Of a stretch of 64,000 nt of DNA, positions 1 to 8,798 are shown in pieces; position 1 is the stretch's first letter, and each line of letters opens with the position of its first letter. The DNA is from Butyrivibrio sp. (GTDB lineage: Bacteria; Bacillota; Clostridia; Lachnospirales; Lachnospiraceae): assembly GCA_015056655.1 (NCBI GenBank), contig SVFV01000001.1:62001-126000 (forward strand), in the 5' to 3' direction. Both the position numbers and the translations under genes were made by a program. The notes under the pieces were generated by a model. That model did not search any database and was not told the DNA's origin. It saw nothing but the letters and a program-made list of their open reading frames with translations.

Positions 1-1160
1 GTAAGTGTATGGTAGAATCTTGCTCCATACTCCTCATTTCCTGAAAGAGCTCCGATATTCTCGGCGATAAGATTTCCATCAGCATCAATTATCTGAATCA
101 TGGGAGCTTCAGGATCTTCTGCATTGGGCTTATAGTATCCTGCAAAGTGTCCTCTCTCATCATTTGTCTCTGCGTCATAGGCAAGCTGTGAAAGAATAGC
201 AGAGCCGATGTTATCAAAAGCTTCTGTTCTCTGATAATCCTTGTACAGGCTTCCGGTTTCCATATCGGAATAAACTGTAAGTGAATCAGCATCGTTTCCG
301 CTGAAAGTAAGAACATTACAGTACTCGGAACTAACCTGTCCGCCCTCTTCAACCATATCTGAGTAATCGCCTGCAGACATAACGATGTTGCCATCAATAT
401 CTACTACCTGGTTACGGTCTTCACCATTCTTTGCATAGTAACCTGTAAACATTGGACCGTCCTCGGTACTTTCAGGTATTACCCCATCCAAAGATTCAAG
501 GATATTCATATCCTCATCATAAAAATGATTCTTGTCATATACGAAGCTGGCTGAATTGTCTCCTTCGCCAATCGTTCCGTTGCTAAGATATTCAACATCT
601 CCGCCGCCAGTTATTGTAAATGCAGGAAGATTAGCATTATCTCCAGCTACTCTTGCTACATAAACAGGATCTCCATCAGTCTCAATAGGACTTATCATTA
701 CTGTTCCGCTATCAGACTGCAGGCTATAACCATAAGCCAATCCATCGTACTTAAACAGTGCAGGCAAAACATCTGACAGATTTGTTATTTCCTCTTCTTT
801 TCCGGAATCAAAATAGAACTTTCCATCAATTAAGAAGAATTCTCTTTCCTTAGCTGAAAGCTCATTACTTCCGTCTTCACCGGCATGTGCTTCCAAGAAT
901 GTAACCACATCCTCATTCTGGATCAGGAGATTACCCTTTTCATCAAACAGCTGAATATACTTGCCGTTTTCATCGCAGGCAATATTTCCATCTGAATCCA
1001 TCATGAGATAAGTTGAGAATCTAACTGCTTCTGCTGCACTAGCATGACAAACAGCCCAGGGTGCCCAAAAGGCCACTGAGCTTCCAAGAACAGTTATGAA
1101 AAACAGTTTAAAGCCCTTACGTGCTGTGCGCTTAACGGCTTTTCTGATTTCTTTTCTCAT
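1..1160 (-). CDS. Secreted InlB/Listeria-Bacteroides-type repeat surface protein, 3' end outside window
   Basis: The frame runs open from an ATG at 1160 to the window edge, so about 386 codons of the N-terminal part are visible. An AGGAG site lies 7 bases before the ATG. The N-terminus is strongly basic, then hydrophobic (FFITVLGSSVAFWAPWAV), ending in an Ala-rich stretch: a long signal peptide. The rest is acidic and rich in D, G, N and S. At least two related units are visible, near residues 236-262 (MFTGYY ... DIDGNIV) and 333-360 (HFAGYY ... DADGNLI). These resemble the F-x-G-Y-Y units of Listeria-Bacteroides (InlB B-type) repeats found in large clostridial surface proteins. No anchor can be seen because the C-terminus is missing. 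It lies 139 bases downstream of pilO on the same strand, so an adhesive or pilus-related role is possible but is inference. Short ORFs in other frames here are shadows. Confidence 0.72.
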   Translation of the reverse strand, partial: MRKEIRKAVKRTARKGFKLFFITVLGSSVAFWAPWAVCHASAAEAVRFSTYLMMDSDGNIACDENGKYIQLFDEKGNLLIQNEDVVTFLEAHAGEDGSNELSAKEREFFLIDGKFYFDSGKEEEITNLSDVLPALFKYDGLAYGYSLQSDSGTVMISPIETDGDPVYVARVAGDNANLPAFTITGGGDVEYLSNGTIGEGDNSASFVYDKNHFYDEDMNILESLDGVIPESTEDGPMFTGYYAKNGEDRNQVVDIDGNIVMSAGDYSDMVEEGGQVSSEYCNVLTFSGNDADSLTVYSDMETGSLYKDYQRTEAFDNIGSAILSQLAYDAETNDERGHFAGYYKPNAEDPEAPMIQIIDADGNLIAENIGALSGNEEYGARFYHTL

Positions 1161-1182
1161 AATAACTCCTCTCTGCCTCGCC

Positions 1183-1208
1183 CCGGTAAAAGCTTTCGCA
1201 TTTACCGG
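1183..1208 (-). other. GNRA-capped hairpin in the leader of the repeat surface protein
   Basis: On the minus strand the 139-base leader contains an 8-bp perfect stem (CCGGTAAA/TTTACCGG). Above it are a T-T mismatch, two more pairs and a GAAA tetraloop. The stem ends 22 bases before the start codon, just upstream of the AGGAG site. There is no T-run, so it is not an intrinsic terminator. It could be part of a structured regulatory leader or an mRNA stabiliser. I compared it by eye with the conserved cores of the c-di-GMP-I riboswitch and other common riboswitches and found no match. Confidence 0.5.
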
Positions 1209-1299
1209 AACTAACGCCCAAACTACAAGGTGTTACATAAACAAAGGCATAAAATCCTCTATTTATATATCGGCTTATTTTCTTATCTTTTTTATATTA

Positions 1300-1950
1300 T
1301 CAGTCATATACTGACTCATATTCATAGGTTCCCTGTACGTCTGAATCAGACTTCTTTTCGTCCGGAGGAAGCTCTGCATCTTCCTTGCCATCGTACATGG
1401 TCTCATAGAAGGTTGCTGTACAGCTAACCTCTACTTCGCTCTTGTCGATTGTGCTCTTCTGCTCAACTGTTGTAACCTTGAAATCACTTATAAGGCATCT
1501 AAGCTCACTGTGCTCAAGATTGTTAATGATATCTTCAGCCTCGCTGTACTCATCAACAGTAAACTTAAGCTCAAATTCTCTTCTGATCTGATCGCCCTGT
1601 CTGGTTATTTCTTTAAATCCAACATAGTAATCTTCAGATGCTGCAAGAGTAGTATGAAGGAAATCAAGCTCCTGCTTACCTGCGTTATAGCTGGGCATAA
1701 TACTCATAATATGTCCATTTGCATCAAGGCTGTTGATGGACTTCTGCATGTTCTTTATCTGTGCCACTGTATTGTCCAGTTTAAGCAACTGAATTTCCAA
1801 ATCATCTGCACTGGCTTTCGCCGTAGCGATTCCATCATTCACAGGCTGGAAAATGAGAAGATAATACAACGCGCCAATAATAATAATTCCCAAAACCACC
1901 AGGAGTGCTTTTTCTCTTGGGGAGAAATCTCTTGTCAGAATATTATTCAC
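1300..1950 (-). CDS. pilO: PilO-like type IV pilus inner-membrane assembly protein
   Basis: 216 residues with the PilO layout: a short cytoplasmic N-terminus, one membrane segment at about residues 15-35 (LVVLGIIIIGALYYLLIF), a coiled-coil stretch at about 40-75, then a ferredoxin-like extracytoplasmic region and an acidic tail. PilO pairs with PilN and links the cytoplasmic PilM ring to the outside in type IVa machines. The start is GTG, overlapping the TGA of the upstream PilM-PilN gene (GTGA), with AGGAGG 7 bases before it, so translation is probably coupled. The family is weakly conserved in sequence. The call rests on topology plus position directly after pilM/N. It is the last recognisable pilus assembly gene of the run. 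Confidence 0.7.
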   Translation of the reverse strand: MNNILTRDFSPREKALLVVLGIIIIGALYYLLIFQPVNDGIATAKASADDLEIQLLKLDNTVAQIKNMQKSINSLDANGHIMSIMPSYNAGKQELDFLHTTLAASEDYYVGFKEITRQGDQIRREFELKFTVDEYSEAEDIINNLEHSELRCLISDFKVTTVEQKSTIDKSEVEVSCTATFYETMYDGKEDAELPPDEKKSDSDVQGTYEYESVYD

Positions 1951-3662
1951 TGCTCTACCTCCTCGCTTTCGTTATTAAGTGTTCCAAGATAAATATTTAT
2001 TTCTGCATTAACTACATAATTAGAGCTTACAGTGCTGCTGCCTGCCTGAGTAGCTTCCGGCTCTTCTGCTTCCTCTTCTGCTTCCTCTTCTCCTTCTGCA
2101 TCTTCTGCTTCTTCCGTCTCAGCATCTGCATTTGCAGCATTCTGAGTGAAGGTCTGTGTGAAGGTCTGTGTCTCTTCTACATAATCTTTTTGTGCACTGG
2201 CAAGTGAACAGCTTTCAACTATATCCTGCTCTGTTATTGCTGCTGTAAGTCTACTCATGGTTTCGAGTGAATCTCCAACAACTGATACTGTAAGAACTGA
2301 ATCTTCAAGAGAAAGTGATCTAACGGATACTCCCTGAGTTGCAATGAAATCAGCCAGCTTTGCAACTTCTACGCGACTTACTCTTCCAAGCTCTTCCTCC
2401 GTCATTCCATCCCAAGTGAAGTGGTAATATTCTTCGGACAGTTCTCCAGCCTCCTTTATATATGTGAGGTCAGCATCTATTCTATCCTGCAATTCATTAA
2501 CTCTTGCCTGTTCCTTATTAAGCTCGGCGTATCTGTCAAAAACAGCAAACTTTGCTAACAAAATGAGCACCACGGCTGCAACTAAAATTGCAGGTAAAGC
2601 TGTCATCCACTTCGGTTTAGTCTTTTCACCAACTGCAGCAATGTTTCCTTCTTTTCCAATACCGCCACCTGCTTCGTTAAGAAGGATACCGATTGCTTCA
2701 TAGGTTACATTAAACTCTTTATCTTTATCGTATTTAGGTAAGAGCTCGTCCATGGTGATAACATCCATGTCGATTCTCTCCTTTAATATTTCTACAAGTG
2801 GCTCAGTCATAGCACCTGTTCCACAAAGAACTACGTCATGGAGCCTGGCTGACATATCTGACATCTCGTAGAAATTTAGACCCTTTAATACTTCAAGCGA
2901 AATATCCTTATATGCATTAACTACAGATGGAAGTCTGTCACAGTCCTCAAATCTAGTTCTAAGGTAAGTAAGTGCAAGTCTGAAATCGACGCCCTTTTCA
3001 TCAGCTATCGCCTGGATTATCTGGTTCTCACCTATATCAATCACATGTGAGAGTTTATACATACCATTTTTGAAGATGACCATTCTGATGGATCTTCTTC
3101 CAATATCCATGAAGCAACGCTCTTTATTTATTGCCTCTTCGTCAGGAAGCTTATGGATAAGAGTCTCATATACTGTGGTCTCAGGAATAGCCTTTTCCAG
3201 CTTAAGTCCTGCAAGCCTAAGAGTGCTTCTAAGATCCTCCACAAGTGATACAGGAACAGCATAAGCAAGAAGGTCAACGTTCGGATTATCTGCGTCCTTA
3301 CTTTCTCTCTTAATGAAATCAAAGATGTAGTCCTTAAGCTCACCCTGAATGAAATCTCTGAACTCAAAGGGAATATTGTAACGAAGCTGGTCATCGTTAA
3401 CCTTGGGCATAGACATTGTTCTGACGAACACCTCTGAATCCGCTAAAACATAAGCAGCCTTTTTGCTATGCATGCCGTGCTCCGCCATTTTGTCACGCAA
3501 AAAATCCGCAAACAGATTCTGAGAAAGAATCTTATTTCCTTCAACGATATTATCCGGAATTTCTTCCCAGACTGCCTTCTGGACGTTACCGCCTCTGATA
3601 AGGGCCATCGTTAGTCTTGCGTGGTTTACGCTAATACCTAAAATGCCGTCACTCTTTGCCAT
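1947..3662 (-). CDS. pilM: PilM-PilN fusion protein, type IV pilus alignment complex
   Basis: 571 residues. Residues 1-330 resemble PilM, the actin-like cytoplasmic ATPase: an N-terminal strand GILGISVNHARLTMA, a phosphate-binding segment MDIGRRSIRMVIF at about 185-197, and an adenosine motif VLCGTGAMTEPLVEIL near 279. A membrane segment at about 353-374 is followed by a coiled coil and a PilN-like periplasmic-type domain. A very acidic Glu/Ala tract lies near residues 515-545, before the last strand. PilM and PilN are separate proteins in proteobacterial type IVa systems and bind through the PilN N-terminus. Here the two are one chain, which would fix the cytoplasmic ring to its membrane partner. 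ATG start with GGGGAG 6 bases upstream. It overlaps pilO by 4 bases and follows pilD after 18. Confidence 0.78.
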   Translation of the reverse strand: MAKSDGILGISVNHARLTMALIRGGNVQKAVWEEIPDNIVEGNKILSQNLFADFLRDKMAEHGMHSKKAAYVLADSEVFVRTMSMPKVNDDQLRYNIPFEFRDFIQGELKDYIFDFIKRESKDADNPNVDLLAYAVPVSLVEDLRSTLRLAGLKLEKAIPETTVYETLIHKLPDEEAINKERCFMDIGRRSIRMVIFKNGMYKLSHVIDIGENQIIQAIADEKGVDFRLALTYLRTRFEDCDRLPSVVNAYKDISLEVLKGLNFYEMSDMSARLHDVVLCGTGAMTEPLVEILKERIDMDVITMDELLPKYDKDKEFNVTYEAIGILLNEAGGGIGKEGNIAAVGEKTKPKWMTALPAILVAAVVLILLAKFAVFDRYAELNKEQARVNELQDRIDADLTYIKEAGELSEEYYHFTWDGMTEEELGRVSRVEVAKLADFIATQGVSVRSLSLEDSVLTVSVVGDSLETMSRLTAAITEQDIVESCSLASAQKDYVEETQTFTQTFTQNAANADAETEEAEDAEGEEEAEEEAEEPEATQAGSSTVSSNYVVNAEINIYLGTLNNESEEVEQ

Positions 3663-3680
3663 TACGCTCTCCCCTCTGTA

Positions 3681-4550
3681 TCAAAGAAACAAACTCAAAT
3701 ACCATTCACTGATATTATTCCCTACTAGTAACAGGATATATCCTGCAAATGCGATGCTGGGTCCAAAGGGAAATTCCTTTGGCGCATCAGGTAGTGCTGC
3801 CTTTCTAATCCCTGCAAATAAAAGTCCCACTATGCAGGATAGAAGTACAAGCTCATATGAGCCCATATATCCAAGGTAAAGTCCAAGAAGCGAATAAAGC
3901 TTAATATCTCCGCCTCCCATAGAATCCTTACCAAGCACCCTGTCCATCACTATACTTAGAACTAACATCACAGCCCCAATCAGGAGCCCCGCCAAAAAAT
4001 GATGAAGTAACCATTTGATACTGACTATTTTTAAGAGCAGTTCTCCAATACTAAACACCACCCAGGAAATAGCCCCTGCTAAAAGTACGCCGTCTGGTAT
4101 TTCAAGGGATTCTAAATCTGCTAAAGCAGCTATGTACAAACACCCTGTAAGAAACCAATACTCAAAGAAAAAAAGGATTCTCTCACTGGTAAAACCTGTT
4201 ATATACCAAATATCAATATCGTAAAGTCCTGAGATTCCTACTCCGGGAGTACCAAGGCCATAAATCATGACCCCAATGTATAGTCCAATGGACAATAGCA
4301 TGAATCCCAATTCAGAGACAGGGTACCTTACAGATACCTTTGCTCCGCAGTGTCTGCACCTGCCCCTATGCACCAGATAGCTAAAAACCGGTACAAGGTC
4401 TCTTGCTGTAAGCTCATGTCCACAGCTCATGCAGTGGCTTCTGCCCTTAACAAAATCTTCTTTTCTCACAATTCGCATCGCCGTGCAGTTAAGAAACGAT
4501 CCAAATAATAGTCCCAAAATAGCGATGCATACCCCATAGTAGATAAGCAA
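3681..4550 (-). CDS. pilD: Prepilin peptidase / N-methyltransferase (A24 family)
   Basis: 289 residues, polytopic. It keeps the N-terminal GSFLN motif (17-21), both zinc-binding pairs (C40-x2-C43 and C65-x2-C68) typical of the bifunctional enzyme, and the two membrane aspartates of the A24 active site: D145 in ALADLESLEIPD and D215 in GGGDIKLYSLLG. It should cleave the leader peptide of the prepilin encoded at 9846-10253 and methylate the new N-terminus. The start is a TTG at 4550 with GAGGGGAAG 8 bases upstream. The first internal ATG would delete the GSFLN motif and is rejected. It lies in the pilus operon between pilC and the pilM-N fusion. Confidence 0.9.
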   Translation of the reverse strand: MLIYYGVCIAILGLLFGSFLNCTAMRIVRKEDFVKGRSHCMSCGHELTARDLVPVFSYLVHRGRCRHCGAKVSVRYPVSELGFMLLSIGLYIGVMIYGLGTPGVGISGLYDIDIWYITGFTSERILFFFEYWFLTGCLYIAALADLESLEIPDGVLLAGAISWVVFSIGELLLKIVSIKWLLHHFLAGLLIGAVMLVLSIVMDRVLGKDSMGGGDIKLYSLLGLYLGYMGSYELVLLSCIVGLLFAGIRKAALPDAPKEFPFGPSIAFAGYILLLVGNNISEWYLSLFL

Positions 4551-4576
4551 AACTTTTTCTTCCCCTCATAAAAATC

Positions 4577-5794
4577 TTACATACCCTGATACATACTAAA
4601 CATTGCCATGTAAATTGCGATTACAATAAATCCAGCAATACCTGCAATAACAACCAGAAGTGCCGGTTCAAGCATTGCTATAGCCTTTGTTACAGCCGCT
4701 TCCAATTCACTATCGTAATACTCAGCAACTATATCAAGTGTATGCTTCATCTCACCAGTCTCTTCTCCGACACCAACCATATCAGTTAAGATATCCGGCA
4801 TAATCTCTGTCTCTCTCATGGAGTCAACTACAGTTCTTCCTTCCTCAATCTTAAGAACCATATCTCCTACCTTCTGCTTATAGAGGTCATTTGTCATAAC
4901 TCTAGAAGTAATAGAAACAGCCTTAGTCATTGGAAGTCCTGATCCAATCATTGTTGCCATAGTATTTGCAAAAAGGCTTGCTGCATTAAGTTCTGCTATA
5001 TTTCCAAGTACAGGAAGTTGGAGTTCAAGTCTGGCAAGAGCCATTGCTCCTCTGGGATTTCTCTTTGTAAGAACATAAGCTATTCCAATAATCGCTATTA
5101 TTGCAATGATTACGATATAGTAATGACTGAAGAAATTTGATATAGCTATCAACATCTTTGTCGGAAGTGGAAGTTCATTGCCAAGATCATCGAAAATAGC
5201 TGTAAAGGTCGGTACAACCTTGACCATCAAAACCATTACGACTATTACAGCTACTACTAATACAAAGATAGGATACATCATAGCACTCCTAACCTTGCCG
5301 CCCATCTTCGTCTGCTTGTCAAAGTGTTTATAAATAGATTCAAAAGCTCCTGCAAGGTCACCGGCCTCTTCACCTGCTCTTAAGGTCTCGCAGAAAGTAG
5401 GCGGAAGAAGATTCCCTCCATGATCTTCGAAGGCAGCTGATATTGATCTACCAGCTTCAACGTCATCGCCAACGGCTTTAAGTAGTTTATTTAAATATTT
5501 ATCATCAGTCTTATCACCAATAAGCTTTACTGCTCTGGCAATAGGGATGCCCGCTGAAAGGATTGTCGAGAACTGGCTACACACAAGGGTAAACGCCTTG
5601 CTGTTAAGCTTGGCCCCACCAAGGTCAATATTAAGGAATCCCGGCATGCCGCGACTTCCTACTTCAGATATATTGAGGATTACGTTATATTGCTGTCTTA
5701 TCTTGGCAGTAGCTTCAAGCTGGTCTATTGCCTCCAGCATTCCCGTAACCTTTTCTCCTGTTGTGGTCAAAGCTGTATACTTGTAACTGTTCAT
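4577..5794 (-). CDS. pilC: Type IV pilus inner-membrane platform protein PilC (GspF family)
   Basis: 405 residues, the usual length for PilC. Two T2SSF domains are present, roughly residues 70-190 and 270-395. Each begins with FxxQFSTxLxAGIPxxxA-like helices (VCSQFSTILSAGIPIARA; LFANTMATMIGSGLPMTKA). Membrane helices are visible at about 170-195, 220-245 and 375-398. The N-terminal SYKYTALTTTGEKVTG strand is typical of the family. PilC is the membrane platform driven by PilB during extension and PilT during retraction. ATG start behind a run of six G. Operon order pilB-pilT-pilC-pilD is the common type IVa order. Confidence 0.93.
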   Translation of the reverse strand: MNSYKYTALTTTGEKVTGMLEAIDQLEATAKIRQQYNVILNISEVGSRGMPGFLNIDLGGAKLNSKAFTLVCSQFSTILSAGIPIARAVKLIGDKTDDKYLNKLLKAVGDDVEAGRSISAAFEDHGGNLLPPTFCETLRAGEEAGDLAGAFESIYKHFDKQTKMGGKVRSAMMYPIFVLVVAVIVVMVLMVKVVPTFTAIFDDLGNELPLPTKMLIAISNFFSHYYIVIIAIIAIIGIAYVLTKRNPRGAMALARLELQLPVLGNIAELNAASLFANTMATMIGSGLPMTKAVSITSRVMTNDLYKQKVGDMVLKIEEGRTVVDSMRETEIMPDILTDMVGVGEETGEMKHTLDIVAEYYDSELEAAVTKAIAMLEPALLVVIAGIAGFIVIAIYMAMFSMYQGM

Positions 5795-5852
5795 GTTATC
5801 CCCCCATGAATTACCATATACAATCGATCTGGGTATCCGCTAAAAAATATAT

Positions 5853-6911
5853 TTAATATTGATTCATATTTCTTGTTACGAAATCTTTGTTTACTGCATA
5901 GTGAAGTGCATTCTCTCTTGTGATAAGACCTTTCTTTACAAGCATTACAAGGGCCTGATCCATTGTCTGTCCGCCGATCTCAGCACTTGTTGCAACTGCG
6001 TTAGCTATCTGAGGAGTATTACCTGTTCTGATAAGGTTCCTGATAGCATCCGTAACAATCATGTACTCAGCTGCCAGAGCTCTTCCACCGCCCTTTTTCT
6101 GAACAAGCTGCTGTGTAAGAACAGCCTGCAGAACCATTGAAAGCTGAAGTCTTATCTGCTGCTGTGCTGCTTCAGGGAATACCTGAACCATACGGTCTAT
6201 GGAATCTGCTGCACTACCTGTGTGCAATGTTCCAAATACAAGGTGACCGGTTTCAGCAGCTGTAATAGCAGTTTCAATTGTATCTCTGTCACGCATTTCA
6301 CCGATGAGAATAACGTTAGGATCCTCACGAAGAGATGCTCTAAGTCCCATAGCAAAGCTCTGGGTATCTTTTCCGACTTCGCGCTGGTTTATAGCGCAAA
6401 GATCAGGTGTGTACATATACTCCACCGGGTCTTCCAGTGTTACTATGTGACGCTTGTAGTTATGGTTAATGTTATCCATAATCGCTGCAAGCGTTGTAGA
6501 TTTACCGGAACCAGTTTCTCCTGTTACAAGGACGATTCCCTTGTGGAGTTTTGGAAGCTCCATAACTGCCATTGGAAGTCCAAGGGTTGCAAGATCCGGA
6601 ATATGCTCTGACAAAATACGAAGGGCAAGACTAGGTACTCCCTGCTGTTTGAACAGATGAATACGGCAACGGTTTCCAGCGAAGGAATCTGCTGCATCAA
6701 GCTCTCCCACTGTCATCAGCTCATTGTAGGCTTCCTCTGTCTTTGAAAGCTCTCTCGCAATTCCAAGGCAGTCTTCCTTGGTTACGATAGTGTCCTCCAT
6801 ATTTTCAAGGTCTCCGCTTCTTCTGTACTTCGGCGGAAGTCCACAAATGATATGGATATCAGAAGCGCCATCTTCTTTTGCCTTAACAACAAGCTGCTCT
6901 ATTGTCATCAT
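5853..6911 (-). CDS. pilT: Type IV pilus retraction ATPase PilT
   Basis: 352 residues, matching PilT length. Walker A is GETGSGKST at 131-139, the Asp box is TLEDPVEY near 157-164, Walker B is VILIGEMRDRDTIETA near 199, and the His box is GHLVFGTLHTGSA. The C-terminal AIRNLIRTGNTPQI corresponds to the AIRNLIRE motif needed for retraction in characterised PilT proteins. That motif separates it from PilB/GspE. Its presence implies retractile pili, hence twitching or DNA uptake. ATG start at 6911 with AAGGAGGT 10 bases upstream. A second ATG follows immediately. The gene sits 15 bases after pilB. Confidence 0.95.
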   Translation of the reverse strand: MMTIEQLVVKAKEDGASDIHIICGLPPKYRRSGDLENMEDTIVTKEDCLGIARELSKTEEAYNELMTVGELDAADSFAGNRCRIHLFKQQGVPSLALRILSEHIPDLATLGLPMAVMELPKLHKGIVLVTGETGSGKSTTLAAIMDNINHNYKRHIVTLEDPVEYMYTPDLCAINQREVGKDTQSFAMGLRASLREDPNVILIGEMRDRDTIETAITAAETGHLVFGTLHTGSAADSIDRMVQVFPEAAQQQIRLQLSMVLQAVLTQQLVQKKGGGRALAAEYMIVTDAIRNLIRTGNTPQIANAVATSAEIGGQTMDQALVMLVKKGLITRENALHYAVNKDFVTRNMNQY

Positions 6912-6926
6912 AGGATCCGTACCTCC

Positions 6927-8645
6927 TTAGTCACTCTCGTTTGTGATTCTCATTACTTCGTAGGCTGTTGTAACACCTTCAAGAACAAGCATAGCGCCAG
7001 CTTCCTTAAGTGATACAAATCCGTTTTCAGGCTTATGAAGTTCCTCTTCAATTGCCTTTCTTCCAGCCTTCTTATAAATGAGATCGCGGATCTCAGGAGT
7101 AATCATCATAATCTCGAATACAGCTATTCGCCCTGAATAACCGGTATTGAAGCAGTGCTGGCAGCCCTTTCCAAACTTAAACTTAAGTCCGGGCTTCCAT
7201 TCAAGACCAATTCTTTCAACCTCATCCTTCTGAGGCTCGTATTCCTCACCACAATAAGGGCAAACTCTTCTTACAAGTCTCTGAGAAATTACACCTCTAA
7301 GTGTTGCGGAAACAAGGTATGGCTCTACACCAATATCCTCAAGACGGTCAATTGCACCAACTGCATCGTTTGTATGAATTGTACTCATAACGAAACGACC
7401 GGTAAGGGCTGCTCTCATACAGATTTCAGCTGTCTCACCGTCTCGGATTTCTCCGACTGATACTATATCAGGGTCCTGACGGAGGATAGCTCTAAGACCA
7501 TTTGCAAAGGTCATGTTTGTCTTAGGATTGATCTGTACCTGATTCAAACCATCAAGGTTATACTCGATAGGATCCTCAAGAGTAACCAGGTTAACGTCTC
7601 TTGTATTAAGTTCATTAAGCATTGCATACATGGTAGTGGTCTTACCGGATCCGGTAGGTCCTACAAGAAGCATTACACCATTCTTATAATGGATAAGCTT
7701 CTCATACTTCTCCATGTCGTCAGGACGAAGTCCTAACTGTTCCTTATCAATGTCAGTGTTGGATTTATCTAGCAGACGGCAAACTATTTTCTCACCCCAT
7801 GCGATAGGAAGAGTAGAAACACGCATGTCGATACTTTTGTTAAGAACGCTTACTGCGAAGCGGCCGTCCTGTGGAATTCTTTTTTCTGCAACGTCCATTC
7901 CGGACATTGTCTTTACACGTGCAATTACAGCAGCAGTAATATCCTTCGGAACCTTCAATATATCACGCATTACACCGTCAATACGCATGCGAACATCCAT
8001 TTCGTTCTCTCTGGGCTCAAAATGAATATCGGAAGCATGCTCCTGAACAGAGCGCTCTATAATTGAATTTACCAAGCGGATTGTAGGAGCACTGTCCGCA
8101 TCACCACTAATGGAGTTTGCTGAAATAATAAAGTCAAAGTTAGTAATAGTAGGCTCATTGGCACTTTCTTCAAGTCCTTTTTCTTTCTGGAAATCAGCGA
8201 TAGCCTGCTTAGCATTCTCATTTCCATAAAGAGTGTTGATTGCACGCTCAACAGCCACATTTGTGGAGATCATAGGTACAATCTTAAGGTTTGCAGCCTT
8301 TCTTACTTCATCAAGCGCATAGTAATTTAAGGGGTCGTCCATTGCCACATAAAGTGTGTCGCCCTGCTGCTGCACAGGAACCAGATGATTCTTCCTTGCA
8401 GTATTCTTCTGAACAAACTTAGTAAGCTCTGTGGGAATTGTCACCTGAGCAAGATCGATATAGTCAACCTCCAGCTGAACAGCCAGGGTCTTAGCCATAT
8501 TTTCAGGCGTGACAATCTTGTTGTTGATCAGAACTTCACCAAGCTTTTCATGAGTCTGCTTCTGCATGTCCAGCGCAAACTTAAGTTCATTGTCAGTAAT
8601 CAGACCTCGCTCTATAAGCAGGTCACCGATTCTCTTCTTAGGCAT
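6927..8645 (-). CDS. pilB: Type IV pilus extension ATPase PilB with MshEN domain
   Basis: 572 residues. The N-terminal MshEN domain has both halves of its repeat: KRIGDLLIERGLITDNEL...ALDMQ, then KLGEVLINNKIVTPENM...LAVQ. In other proteins this domain binds c-di-GMP. The ATPase core carries Walker A GPTGSGKTTT, an Asp box LEDPIEYNL and Walker B IVSVGEIRDGETAEI. It also carries a four-cysteine zinc site (CPYC...CQHC), typical of PilB/GspE and absent from PilT. I chose the ATG at 8645, which has GGGGGAG close upstream. An upstream in-frame GTG at 8669 has no such site. It heads the block pilB-pilT-pilC-pilD-pilMN-pilO. Confidence 0.94.
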   Translation of the reverse strand: MPKKRIGDLLIERGLITDNELKFALDMQKQTHEKLGEVLINNKIVTPENMAKTLAVQLEVDYIDLAQVTIPTELTKFVQKNTARKNHLVPVQQQGDTLYVAMDDPLNYYALDEVRKAANLKIVPMISTNVAVERAINTLYGNENAKQAIADFQKEKGLEESANEPTITNFDFIISANSISGDADSAPTIRLVNSIIERSVQEHASDIHFEPRENEMDVRMRIDGVMRDILKVPKDITAAVIARVKTMSGMDVAEKRIPQDGRFAVSVLNKSIDMRVSTLPIAWGEKIVCRLLDKSNTDIDKEQLGLRPDDMEKYEKLIHYKNGVMLLVGPTGSGKTTTMYAMLNELNTRDVNLVTLEDPIEYNLDGLNQVQINPKTNMTFANGLRAILRQDPDIVSVGEIRDGETAEICMRAALTGRFVMSTIHTNDAVGAIDRLEDIGVEPYLVSATLRGVISQRLVRRVCPYCGEEYEPQKDEVERIGLEWKPGLKFKFGKGCQHCFNTGYSGRIAVFEIMMITPEIRDLIYKKAGRKAIEEELHKPENGFVSLKEAGAMLVLEGVTTAYEVMRITNESD

Positions 8646-8765
8646 GTTCTCCCCCTCTGCCAATCGCACTATAAAGTTTACAGTTCCACCTGCGCCCCTC
8701 GCATTCGACCCGGTTCACAGGATTTTTATTCGCCTTTTTCAAAAATAGAAAAAGCGCGCTTTACT

Positions 8766-8797
8766 CACATTTAACAACTGAATAAAACACGCTTAAT
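8766..8797. repeat. Left inverted repeat flanking the toxin-antitoxin module
   Basis: The sequence CACATT, 1-2 variable bases, then ACAACTGAATAAAA-y-ACG-y-T is found here and, inverted, at 9354-9384. About 27 of 31 positions match with a single one-base gap, including a 14-base identical core. The pair encloses the toxin, the antitoxin and their promoter. That is the geometry of terminal inverted repeats of a small mobile unit. No transposase lies inside, and I could not see a clear target duplication. Confidence 0.6.
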
Positions 8798-8798
8798 A

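Noticed and set aside
98..397. 99-codon minus-strand open frame
   Set aside because: Sits in another frame of the partial repeat-protein gene at 1-1160, which has a start, ribosome site and signal peptide.
1161..1299. c-di-GMP or other known riboswitch before the repeat surface protein
   Set aside because: The hairpin is real, but conserved cores such as GCAAACC and ACGCAAAGC are absent. It is kept only as an unclassified structured leader.
1510..1992. 160-codon plus-strand open frame
   Set aside because: Antisense to pilO and the end of the PilM-PilN gene; composition is that of a shadow frame.
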